Source of the DNA: Candidatus Gastranaerophilales bacterium
Lineage (GTDB): Bacteria > Cyanobacteriota > Vampirovibrionia > Gastranaerophilales > Gastranaerophilaceae
Length of the DNA: 64,000 nt
Assembly (NCBI GenBank): GCA_900767135.1
Contig: CAAFYU010000051.1
Coordinates: forward strand, 26,199 to 90,198
Direction of reading: 5' to 3'
Below, piece by piece: positions 33,822 through 41,633 of this stretch (positions are counted from its first letter, which is position 1; every line of letters starts with the position of its first letter). The translations under genes were made by a program, and so were the position numbers. The notes under the pieces were generated by a model, which did not search any database, was not told the origin of the DNA, and saw only the letters and a program-made list of their open reading frames with translations.

Positions 33822-36800
33822 ATGAATGTTGAAACTATTTCCTTCGGATTATTAACCAATGTACTATATGACTTAGCTAAAATAACTCTGAATTGTACGT
33901 TAGAACAATTTAAAACTAAATCAGATAAAAAAGATTTAAACAAACCTTTTGAAATAGCTTTTAAAAAAACTTGTGAATATTTTAAAGATGAGATGAATAC
34001 TTCATTCGTGATTAATGAAGATTTACTGAATGATTTAATAAATTTCGATAGTGTCGCATTAGAATTATTTTTTTCAAAAGTAGATATTAATTTCGAATTG
34101 ATTAAAGAAAATTTTGATTGTTCTTTTATTTCTGCTGGATTAAAACAATTTATTTTAATTAATTATCCTGATGAAAACTATGAAGAAGATTTTTTTGAAC
34201 AATTTGTATATGTATTTAAAATAAAATATAAAGAAACTTTTAAAAATTTATGTTCTAAAAATAATATTCTATACACTAAATTTATGATTGATATTGTAGG
34301 TTTAACCTTAGAAGATTTAGATTTTATTAAAAATAAAATCAATTCTATTGAAAAAACTACAATGGAAACAAATGATATTTTAAAAACAGAACTCCCAGAA
34401 ATACAACGTAAATTAGATATCATAGCAAATAATTCATTGTTTTTAGAAACAGATACTTTATTGCTACCAATAAAAACTTTTTTTGAAAATAAACAATTTT
34501 CAAAATGTCTAGATACAATTATACATGATTATGAATGTAAAATAACAAACTTTACTGATGAACAAAAAGCCAAAATTTATAATTATAAAGGAGTTTGTGA
34601 ATTAGGCTTGAATAAACTTGACGAGGCAGAAATCTCTTTTAAAAAATCGATTCAATTTGACTGTACAGATAAAGTGGTAGCGAATTTATGCAAGTGCTAT
34701 TTAAATTCCGGAAAAGTTTCTCTTATTCCAGAACAACTTGATAGATTTAAAGATAAAACAAGTGGTTTATATTTAGAAATAAAATTTTATGATATATTTT
34801 ATTGTCAAGAAAATATTGAAGAAGCTGAAAGGTACCTTGACCAAAATAAAAATAAAATAAAAACATATAATCATTTAAAAGGAAGAATTTTGCAGAAAAA
34901 AATGCTTCCATATAAAACAGTTATTGAATATTTTAATAAATATTTAATAGAATATCCAGATGATAACATCGCAAAATATGAACTACTCACATTACGTTAT
35001 TCTGAAATTTTTGATAAAAATTTAATTCAATTTTCTTTTGGAACAACACAAGATTTTAAGTTGCAAATTTTTCCCATAAATAATAAGAATTTAAATGTCG
35101 AAGATTTAAATAAATTAATAATTGATATACAAGATTTTATAAAGGCAAATATAGAAAAAGATTATAGAATTTCTCTAATATTAATGTTGGCAATTTTATG
35201 TTCTCAAAGGGCAGATTTGTCTGTTGCCGAAAAATCTAAAAATGAAATTCTTTTGAATATAAATGTAATTAAGGATGATTTTAATGCAAATAATGCCTGT
35301 ATGGTTTGTTTTTTATTAAATGATTTTGAAAATGCATATTGCATATACAAAAAATATTTGAATTCGTTAGAGGATACAGTAAATATTCTAATTTTAATAT
35401 TATTTGGTCTAGGTTATTATGATAAATGCTATAATTTATTAAACAATAATAATATAGATGGACTAAATACTTTAAAATTATTGGTAGAGTATAAAGTCGA
35501 AAAAAGAGGAAGTTTTATTAATAAAATTATTAATAATTATGAAGCTTTTGAATTAAAAGACAAACTACTAATTCTAGATTTTTGTTTTGAAGAAAAAGAA
35601 TATAATTTTTGTAAAAAGGAATATATTAATATAGTACATAAAATTATAGAAGGAAAAGAAAATCTTCAAGCAAATGTGATTTTAATGCTGGCAGGTAAAC
35701 TAGATTTTTTTAAAGAGATTATTCTAAGAAACGAATTAGTAGAATATCAGTGGAAAAAATATCCAACACCAGAGAATTTTGAAATAGGTTTAAGATGTGC
35801 CATTAAATTGTACAATAATCAACAATTTTCAGATTGTTTATTAATTCTAAATAAGCTAAATGAATTTGATCCGAATAATGAAACAGTAAGAGAATTATTT
35901 ATAAATATTGATATATGTAATTTTTCTTATGCAGGTATTATTGAGAATTACGAAAATGGTAATTTAAACAGTAAGTATTTATATTATGTAGCAGTTGCAT
36001 ATATAAATATAAAAAAATTTGATAAAGCTGCAATTATAATAGAGCAATTAGATAAGCAGCAATATAATTATTTTCATGCCAAAAGTATGCTATGTATTTT
36101 TACGAATGCATATGATGATTTATTCGATTTATTAATAAATGCATATAGTTTACATTCAGATGATATAGAAATAAATAAACTTATTTTTGATATAGTAATG
36201 TTTCATTGTAAAAATATTAAATTACCAAGTGAATTTAAAGAAATATATGGAAAAGCATTAAATTTTCTTATAGAAAACCATGTAATTTATTCTCATCAAA
36301 TTTCAGAAAAAGTTTCAAGTCATGAATTAAAAGGTATTCTCAAATCAATTGAACCATTTGAAGAAAATATCAATAAAAATAATAGCTTTAAAGAATTATT
36401 TAAACAATATGAATCATTTATATTGCCAATACAATTAATATATCCATTTATAAATTATAATAAAATCGAATTTTGGGAAGAATTATTAAACAATAAAAAT
36501 ACAATAAAAAATTTAACAAATGGTTCGCAAATCAAGAATTTTCATAAAAATGTTGAAATTTTAGATCAAACACCTAATATATTAGTAGGTTTTGAAACTC
36601 TTATTTTATTAAAAGAGTTAAATATTGAAAATGAAATAAAGGAAGTTTTAAAATTAAAAATATCCAATTTTACAGTAAAAGATATAAAAAATTATTTATT
36701 AGAATATGAAAATTATAAATCGGAAGGATATTTATTAATTGATTCTAATGATAATATACAATATAATAAAAAATCAGATATTCCTGAAAAATATATTACA

Positions 36801-37637
36801 TTTTTAAAATCTATTATTCCAAATTATGAACAAATGAATTTCCGTTCATCAAATATTACAAACACAGCATTAGTTAAAGCTACTGAAAAAATAAGTTGTC
36901 CCGACATGTTTAATGATGCACTTGTTGCATCCCAAGATTCGAATACAATAGTATGGGTTGATGGAACATTAGGCTCTGTTTATAATGAGTTCGGGGTTAA
37001 AACAATTACAACAATTGAAATCTTACAATATTTATCAGATAAAAATATATTATCCAATAAAGTATTAGCATCTCTTAAAGTTAGGTTATGTAAATTAAAT
37101 TGTGTATATATTCCTATTTCTGTAAACGACTTATATTATTCTATATTGGAAGATTTTGCTAGTTTTATTTTATTATTAGATACATTTAATGCACAAACAT
37201 TCACAAAAGAATCTCTTATTACAGTAATAAAAGGTTTAATAATAAAATTAAATGTAGATAATGAGATTTCTAAATTGCAAATAGCTAATATAATTAAAGC
37301 TATTTTTGATAAATTTATGTTTTTGTATCCAAATGGAGATTTTATATTTGAGTTAATGCTATCTATAGCAAGCAGTTTTATATTTTTAAACAATGATTTA
37401 CAAATAAATATTGGTATAAATTTATTGAACACCTTGAATTCAAATTTTGTTATTAGTTTTTATAATAATCTAATATTAGCAATATTTAAATATATTCCAG
37501 AGACAACTCAAAATAAAAATATATTAATCCAAAAATTAATATTAAATGTCCCAATTGAAATTAGAAATTATGTAAAGACATATGCAACAGAAAATTGTAA
37601 TTTTATTGAGATTATAAGAGATACGTCATCAAGTTAG
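33822..37637 (+). CDS. 1,271-residue TPR-type repeat protein with possible C-terminal PIN-like domain
   Basis: The N-terminal 140 residues are a helical domain (MNVETISFGLLTNVLYDLAKITL...) that is not recognised. A coiled linker of Glu, Lys and Leu follows (residues 165-210). Residues 210-880 are TPR-like repeats (for example YNYKGVCELGLNKLDEAEISFKKSI and LEEAERYLDQN-like helices). Residues about 1030-1110, with LVASQDSNTIVWVDGTLGSVYNEFGVKTITTIEIL and a following SLKVRLCKLNCVYIPIS, look like a PIN-type nuclease strand-helix pattern with its Asp residues; I recall TPR-PIN conflict-system proteins of similar layout. About 160 helical residues end the protein. It is very AT-rich and lies alone inside the island. 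A phage-sensing nuclease is plausible but unproven. Confidence 0.7.
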   Translation: MNVETISFGLLTNVLYDLAKITLNCTLEQFKTKSDKKDLNKPFEIAFKKTCEYFKDEMNTSFVINEDLLNDLINFDSVALELFFSKVDINFELIKENFDCSFISAGLKQFILINYPDENYEEDFFEQFVYVFKIKYKETFKNLCSKNNILYTKFMIDIVGLTLEDLDFIKNKINSIEKTTMETNDILKTELPEIQRKLDIIANNSLFLETDTLLLPIKTFFENKQFSKCLDTIIHDYECKITNFTDEQKAKIYNYKGVCELGLNKLDEAEISFKKSIQFDCTDKVVANLCKCYLNSGKVSLIPEQLDRFKDKTSGLYLEIKFYDIFYCQENIEEAERYLDQNKNKIKTYNHLKGRILQKKMLPYKTVIEYFNKYLIEYPDDNIAKYELLTLRYSEIFDKNLIQFSFGTTQDFKLQIFPINNKNLNVEDLNKLIIDIQDFIKANIEKDYRISLILMLAILCSQRADLSVAEKSKNEILLNINVIKDDFNANNACMVCFLLNDFENAYCIYKKYLNSLEDTVNILILILFGLGYYDKCYNLLNNNNIDGLNTLKLLVEYKVEKRGSFINKIINNYEAFELKDKLLILDFCFEEKEYNFCKKEYINIVHKIIEGKENLQANVILMLAGKLDFFKEIILRNELVEYQWKKYPTPENFEIGLRCAIKLYNNQQFSDCLLILNKLNEFDPNNETVRELFINIDICNFSYAGIIENYENGNLNSKYLYYVAVAYINIKKFDKAAIIIEQLDKQQYNYFHAKSMLCIFTNAYDDLFDLLINAYSLHSDDIEINKLIFDIVMFHCKNIKLPSEFKEIYGKALNFLIENHVIYSHQISEKVSSHELKGILKSIEPFEENINKNNSFKELFKQYESFILPIQLIYPFINYNKIEFWEELLNNKNTIKNLTNGSQIKNFHKNVEILDQTPNILVGFETLILLKELNIENEIKEVLKLKISNFTVKDIKNYLLEYENYKSEGYLLIDSNDNIQYNKKSDIPEKYITFLKSIIPNYEQMNFRSSNITNTALVKATEKISCPDMFNDALVASQDSNTIVWVDGTLGSVYNEFGVKTITTIEILQYLSDKNILSNKVLASLKVRLCKLNCVYIPISVNDLYYSILEDFASFILLLDTFNAQTFTKESLITVIKGLIIKLNVDNEISKLQIANIIKAIFDKFMFLYPNGDFIFELMLSIASSFIFLNNDLQINIGINLLNTLNSNFVISFYNNLILAIFKYIPETTQNKNILIQKLILNVPIEIRNYVKTYATENCNFIEIIRDTSSS

Positions 37638-37678
37638 AAATATTTAAATTTTGAACAAAATTTCCCCGGATTTCGTTT

Positions 37679-37695
37679 TATAATTGTAATAGGAG
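37679..37695 (+). promoter_or_regulatory. -10 box and ribosome binding site of the repeat protein gene
   Basis: TATAAT at 37679-37684 and AGGAG at 37691-37695, 5 nt before ATG 37701. The leader is only about 10 nt, still long enough for the binding site. Confidence 0.55.
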
Positions 37696-37700
37696 TATTT

Positions 37701-38036
37701 ATGAAAAAATTTTTAGCAAGTTTATTATCTTTGTTTTTGTTGACTGGCTTGTGCTTGGCGCAAAACGGAACCTCATACGACAAATATGGCAGTAAAACAG
37801 GATCTTACAAAACCTCCGATTCAACCACAACGCAATACAATCGCTACGGTCAAAAAACAAATAGTTATAAAACGAATGGCAATAACACAACAAGCTACGA
37901 TAAATACGGACAAAAGACAGGTTCATATAGAGCAAACGGCTCAACTACCACAAGTAAGTATGGACAGAAAACCGGTAGCTACAAGACTAACGGCAATACA
38001 ACAAATTCTTACGATAAATACGGCCACAAAACATGA
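37701..38036 (+). CDS. secreted 20-residue-repeat protein, interrupted by a TGA
   Basis: A signal peptide (MKKFLASLLSLFLLTGLCLA) is followed by a tandem array of a 20-residue unit of the YDKYGQKTGSYKTNGNTTT type. The ORF stops at a TGA (38034-38036). The frame then continues TYKTNFNGKTTHYDKHGRKVESYK to a TAG at 38109. The TGA replaces the GGA (Gly) seen at the same place in other units (KTGSYK becomes KT-stop-TYK), so a single G-to-T change is the likely cause. Other genes here use TGA as a true stop (rimI), so recoding is unlikely. The encoded protein is probably shortened by two units. Family unknown; likely surface exposed. The full array ends exactly where the next, convergent gene ends. 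Confidence 0.75.
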   Translation: MKKFLASLLSLFLLTGLCLAQNGTSYDKYGSKTGSYKTSDSTTTQYNRYGQKTNSYKTNGNNTTSYDKYGQKTGSYRANGSTTTSKYGQKTGSYKTNGNTTNSYDKYGHKT

Positions 38037-38111
38037 ACTTACAAAACCAACTTCAATGGCAAAACCACCCACTATGACAAACACGGCAGAAAAGTCGAGA
38101 GTTATAAATAG

Positions 38112-38663
38112 CTACTCAAATACAACCCTATTTAAACTAAATTCGTTCTTTGCGGTTAGTCGTTTGACTTGGAATGAGCAGGTTTTGTCTATGTAGCCAA
38201 GATTTTGGAAATATTTCAGTAGCTGATTTAGTAGTGCCAGCGTGTTTTTGATTCTGCGAGGTTTTAGGTGGCGGAGTTTGCACATTCTATAAACCTCTTT
38301 GATGTCCTTGGTGTCAATCTCGTGCAAAAATTTTCCTTTCAAAAATGGAACAATATTGAAATTAAAAATCGAGTTGTAATTTCTGTAAGTCTCCAATTTG
38401 CAATGCTTTCGCACATATTTTTCCATAAAATATTCGACCGCATTTTCAACCTCAATTTGCTGCCGTTTTTTCGCTTTTAGCATAAAAAGTTCAAAACTCT
38501 CTTTTGGCTTTTCACTCGCAATTTTGAACACGCCTTGTTCAAAAACTATTTTATTGGCGTTCAAAAGCCGTTCAAGCTCGTTTTTGCAATCGCACTCGGC
38601 AATCATTTCAATTTCGTCAAGTGTAAATTCTTTCAAGTGTCGTGCTAATTTTTCAATATTCAT
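38112..38663 (-). CDS. protein with integrase-like core-binding domain, no catalytic domain
   Basis: A 183-residue protein in the transposition module, overlapping the MuB-like gene by 4 nt. The N-terminal 80 residues are helical (LKEFTLDEIEMIAE) and not recognised. The second half, YFMEKYVRKHCKLETYRNYNSIFNFNIVPFLKG through LALLNQLLKYFQNLGYI, has the pattern of the SAM-like core-binding domain of tyrosine recombinases, yet the protein ends where the catalytic domain should begin. It is either a naturally catalytic-free DNA-binding protein or a truncated integrase. Its stop codon lies directly against the stop of the convergent repeat protein gene. Role inferred: DNA binding in transposition or its control. 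Confidence 0.7.
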   Translation of the reverse strand: MNIEKLARHLKEFTLDEIEMIAECDCKNELERLLNANKIVFEQGVFKIASEKPKESFELFMLKAKKRQQIEVENAVEYFMEKYVRKHCKLETYRNYNSIFNFNIVPFLKGKFLHEIDTKDIKEVYRMCKLRHLKPRRIKNTLALLNQLLKYFQNLGYIDKTCSFQVKRLTAKNEFSLNRVVFE

Positions 38664-39340
38664 ACTAATTGTTGTATTACCTCCAAATTTATTTCGTCCA
38701 AATTGTTTTCTTTCGCCACGATTTCCAGCTGATTAATCAGCTGAACGATCTGCCGAAAACGATTGTATTTTTTGTGAATATATTCAATCGAATCAGTTGT
38801 AAATTTTACCTCCGCAAGTTGTTCAAAAATCTGTTTCAAATCACCTACCGAAAACACTTTAAACTTCACAATTTCTGAAAATCTGTCATAAAGATGCTTG
38901 TAACGTTCGAGTTTTCTATGTGCTAAACCCATACCCACAAACACAATCGGGCAATCGGTTTCGTCGTGAATGTCCCTTAGCGTCTCAATCGTTTTGTAAT
39001 TGTTCATCAAATAATCAATTTCGTCGATAAAAATCGTCTGTGGATTTGCTTTTAGCTTTTTAACTACAATATTGAAGTTGTCCGAAGTTAAATATCTTGG
39101 AATCTCGTCAAGCTCTTTGACAAATTCCTCGAGCAACACGCGACTCGTCATAATATTTGAACACCTCAAATAAATCCCATCATACTTGCACGCAAGCCAC
39201 AATGCCGTTTGCGATTTTCCAAGTCCAGGTTCTCCATAAACCAACCCCATTTTGGGTATGTTTTTCGGTTTGTTTTGCAAGTTTTCTACAAGTCCGATAA
39301 AGTTTTTGACGTTATTAGTTTTCACAAATATTTTCTTCAT
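38660..39340 (-). CDS. MuB-like AAA ATPase, transposition target selector
   Basis: A 226-residue AAA ATPase. Walker A YGEPGLGKSQT (36-43), Walker B TIFIDEIDY (102-108), and the sensor-like GMGLAHRKLERY are present. In Mu and related transposons, MuB binds DNA, selects the target and activates the transposase, and blocks insertion close to itself (target immunity). It overlaps the transposase gene by 4 nt and the core-binding-domain gene by 4 nt, so the three genes are coupled. Confidence 0.88.
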   Translation of the reverse strand: MKKIFVKTNNVKNFIGLVENLQNKPKNIPKMGLVYGEPGLGKSQTALWLACKYDGIYLRCSNIMTSRVLLEEFVKELDEIPRYLTSDNFNIVVKKLKANPQTIFIDEIDYLMNNYKTIETLRDIHDETDCPIVFVGMGLAHRKLERYKHLYDRFSEIVKFKVFSVGDLKQIFEQLAEVKFTTDSIEYIHKKYNRFRQIVQLINQLEIVAKENNLDEINLEVIQQLV

Positions 39341-41106
39341 TCTTCACTCCCATAAAGCAATTTATACTCTTTTGTTTTCTTAAATTCTGCAATCCATTTG
39401 TTATTTGGATCATTGGCAATTAAATACTCATATTTTTCTGCATTATTTCTAAACAGGGGTAAATGATTTTCGCCTGCCTTATTTTTTCCACTATTAACGT
39501 TCAATTTTTGAACGCCATTTAAACTGTCTTTAAACGGCTTTTGAACAGTGTTTAAGTTTTCATCGTTTTCAGTTTTTGTTTCAATAAATCGAACTTCATC
39601 GGTTGAAAGTAAATCTTTGACGGCTTTAATAGTTTTTCTTCGGAACTTTTCTTGCTTCTGAATTTTCTGTTTGTAATCTTCTAAGTCTTCGACGGTCCCA
39701 AGAAGTTTCGCCATTGGATGAGTTTCTGTTACTCGTTCTGCCGTACAAAAATACTCGCCTTTTGTCGTGAATACCTTAATTTTCGTCAAATCTAAAAGGT
39801 TGTATTTAATCAAAACCTTGCTCTTGAAACCATAAAGGCGCTCGTCAAAATAGTCACAATTCAAGAACCTGATGCCATTTCGCTGAATTGTTTTAACTTC
39901 CGTTGCGAGCATCAAATCGTCGAGTTTTGGTTCGTCAATATTTTGTCTCTTTCTGCTTTCAAAAACTTCTGCAATACTTTTATCTGGAGCATTTGGGCAA
40001 GGCTGAGAATTCTTAAATTGCAACCACATATCAATCATTTTTATTGTTTCTTCAATTGTTGGAATATGGTCGCAATGCCAAGCTTTGTGCAGTTTCTCAT
40101 TTCTCATCAAATACGCAGGTTTTTGAGTAATTTTAGAACCCATATAGCTTGGTAAAAGTTTTTCAAATCCTTCTTGAAATTCTTTAAAAAACCGCTCAAT
40201 AACTTTCGCTCTGGCATTATATGGTTTCGCAAAAACTGTTTCAATGCCAAGTTTTGCGTATAAACCATAAAATCCGAGTTCATTGAAACCTTTATTGTCT
40301 GTAAAATACTTTGCTCGAAATGCTCTGCCATTATCCTGATACACGATTTTCGGAATCATATCGAGGTTAATTATTGAATTTCTCAAAGCACTTGCGATAC
40401 ATTGTGTGTTTTCTTCTAGCATAATTTCATACCCAACAAGCGCCATAGATTTCCAATCTAAAAATCCGACCAAAGTCGCTCGACAAGGTTTGCCCGTAAA
40501 TGGATTAATGACTTGAAAAGCCAATTTATGTCCATCTGCGACCAATATATCTCCAACATCCAACAAACTTGCATCACGCTTAATATACGGAGCAACTTTA
40601 TCAGATAGTGCTTTTTCGCCATCTCGAGCAAGTGTCCATTTGTCAAAGTTATTTGTTTTGTACCATTTTGCATAACGTCTAAAAGTTACGTCAGCTGGAA
40701 TAAACGCTTGTCCTTGCTCTTTCAATTTGTACTTGGTGAGTGCAATGGCCTTGCCGATACAAATGCGATTCGGGTGCAGAAGCAAACTCATAAAAATCTT
40801 CATTTCTTCTTCTGTCAAAGTTGAGCGAAATTCATTGACGGAAACGTATCTATACTGTGGAATAAGCCTTGTATAATCGTCTGTGCTATTCAACATAGTT
40901 TTCCATCGGTGCAAGCTCCCTCGAGAGATTTTACCTAAAATATTGAATAGATAGCCTTTTTCAGAATTGTACATTTTAACAAAATCGTAATCGGCTTGGA
41001 GTTTAACGTTGGATTTTCTCCTAAATTCTTCCCATTGTTTAACAAGGTCTAACCTTGCAAGTGCAACCTTTTTGGCGTGTTCAGGAGTGTAAGTAATCTC
41101 TGACAT
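39337..41106 (-). CDS. Mu-type DDE transposase
   Basis: A 589-residue MuA-like transposase. The catalytic triad is D191 (VADGHKL), D258 (YQDNGRAFRAKYF) and E304 (KVIERFFKEFQ). Before it lies a DNA-binding N-terminus (helical, about 1-160, with a PADVTFRRYAKWYKTN domain of winged or SAM-like character), and after it a Mu-type beta-barrel and a Lys-rich C-terminal MuB-contact region. Start ATG 41106. The enzyme cuts both element ends and joins them to target DNA. The transposase frame is intact, so the element may be active. Candidate end-binding sites (AGTGCAAGT) lie at 44.8-45.1 kb, upstream of this operon. Confidence 0.94.
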   Translation of the reverse strand: MSEITYTPEHAKKVALARLDLVKQWEEFRRKSNVKLQADYDFVKMYNSEKGYLFNILGKISRGSLHRWKTMLNSTDDYTRLIPQYRYVSVNEFRSTLTEEEMKIFMSLLLHPNRICIGKAIALTKYKLKEQGQAFIPADVTFRRYAKWYKTNNFDKWTLARDGEKALSDKVAPYIKRDASLLDVGDILVADGHKLAFQVINPFTGKPCRATLVGFLDWKSMALVGYEIMLEENTQCIASALRNSIINLDMIPKIVYQDNGRAFRAKYFTDNKGFNELGFYGLYAKLGIETVFAKPYNARAKVIERFFKEFQEGFEKLLPSYMGSKITQKPAYLMRNEKLHKAWHCDHIPTIEETIKMIDMWLQFKNSQPCPNAPDKSIAEVFESRKRQNIDEPKLDDLMLATEVKTIQRNGIRFLNCDYFDERLYGFKSKVLIKYNLLDLTKIKVFTTKGEYFCTAERVTETHPMAKLLGTVEDLEDYKQKIQKQEKFRRKTIKAVKDLLSTDEVRFIETKTENDENLNTVQKPFKDSLNGVQKLNVNSGKNKAGENHLPLFRNNAEKYEYLIANDPNNKWIAEFKKTKEYKLLYGSEE

Positions 41107-41107
41107 C

Positions 41108-41341
41108 TTACATCCTTTCTATAAACCAAACTGAGCTGCTAAAGCTATTGAAATTCCATTGCAAGTCGAAATAGAAATTCGACTCGATTCCATTGTCATC
41201 GTTGAGTTTGTAATAACTTTTGTTCAATTCAGTGTGGCGATAACTTTCGTATGCAACCTGAATTTCTTTTGCAAATTTTTGTCGAAATTCAGAATAGGTA
41301 AGTTTTAGTTTTTCACATGTGTGTCTATTTTTGAGAATCAT
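41108..41341 (-). CDS. small protein of the transposition module (77 aa)
   Basis: Not recognised. It has a basic N-terminus (MILKNRHTCEKLKLTYSEFRQ) and an aromatic C-terminus (NFNSFSSSVWFIERM). GGAGGATTATT precedes ATG 41341, which is therefore preferred over upstream codons. It overlaps the preceding small gene by 17 nt and ends 1 nt before the transposase gene, so it belongs to the same operon. A role as a DNA-binding accessory or regulator is inferred from position. Confidence 0.65.
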   Translation of the reverse strand: MILKNRHTCEKLKLTYSEFRQKFAKEIQVAYESYRHTELNKSYYKLNDDNGIESNFYFDLQWNFNSFSSSVWFIERM

Positions 41342-41528
41342 AATAATCCTCCATTGATGAAATAAAATCAAGTTCAATGTTATAGCGTTTTCCGTTTTGG
41401 TCTACGCAGGTCGCGTAATCTACAACGGTGTCAGTAAATTTGTTTTTCCACGTGTAAATAATCAAGCCTATTTCTTTTGATTTTGAATTAAAAATCTTTG
41501 TGCCATAAAGTGTGTAATCTTTGTCCAT
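41325..41528 (-). CDS. small protein of the transposition module (67 aa)
   Basis: Not recognised. MDKDYTLYGTKIFNSKSKEIGLIIYTWKN is a beta-rich start and the rest is polar and aromatic (VDYATCVDQNGKRYNIELDFI), consistent with a small SH3-like or barrel fold. AAAAGGAG lies upstream of ATG 41528. It overlaps the next small gene. Confidence 0.65.
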   Translation of the reverse strand: MDKDYTLYGTKIFNSKSKEIGLIIYTWKNKFTDTVVDYATCVDQNGKRYNIELDFISSMEDYYDSQK

Positions 41529-41633
41529 AGCGGAACTCCTTTTATTACACACATTCATCACTCGCATCTCAAACAATTTCAAGTCTAAATTCAAATCTCA
41601 GAGATATTTCGACACATAGTTATGATAGATCAG

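Noticed and set aside
38034..38036. TGA read as glycine (recoding) in the repeat protein
   Set aside because: rimI and other genes here end at TGA as a true stop, and the TGA is one base from the GGA used at the same position in other units.
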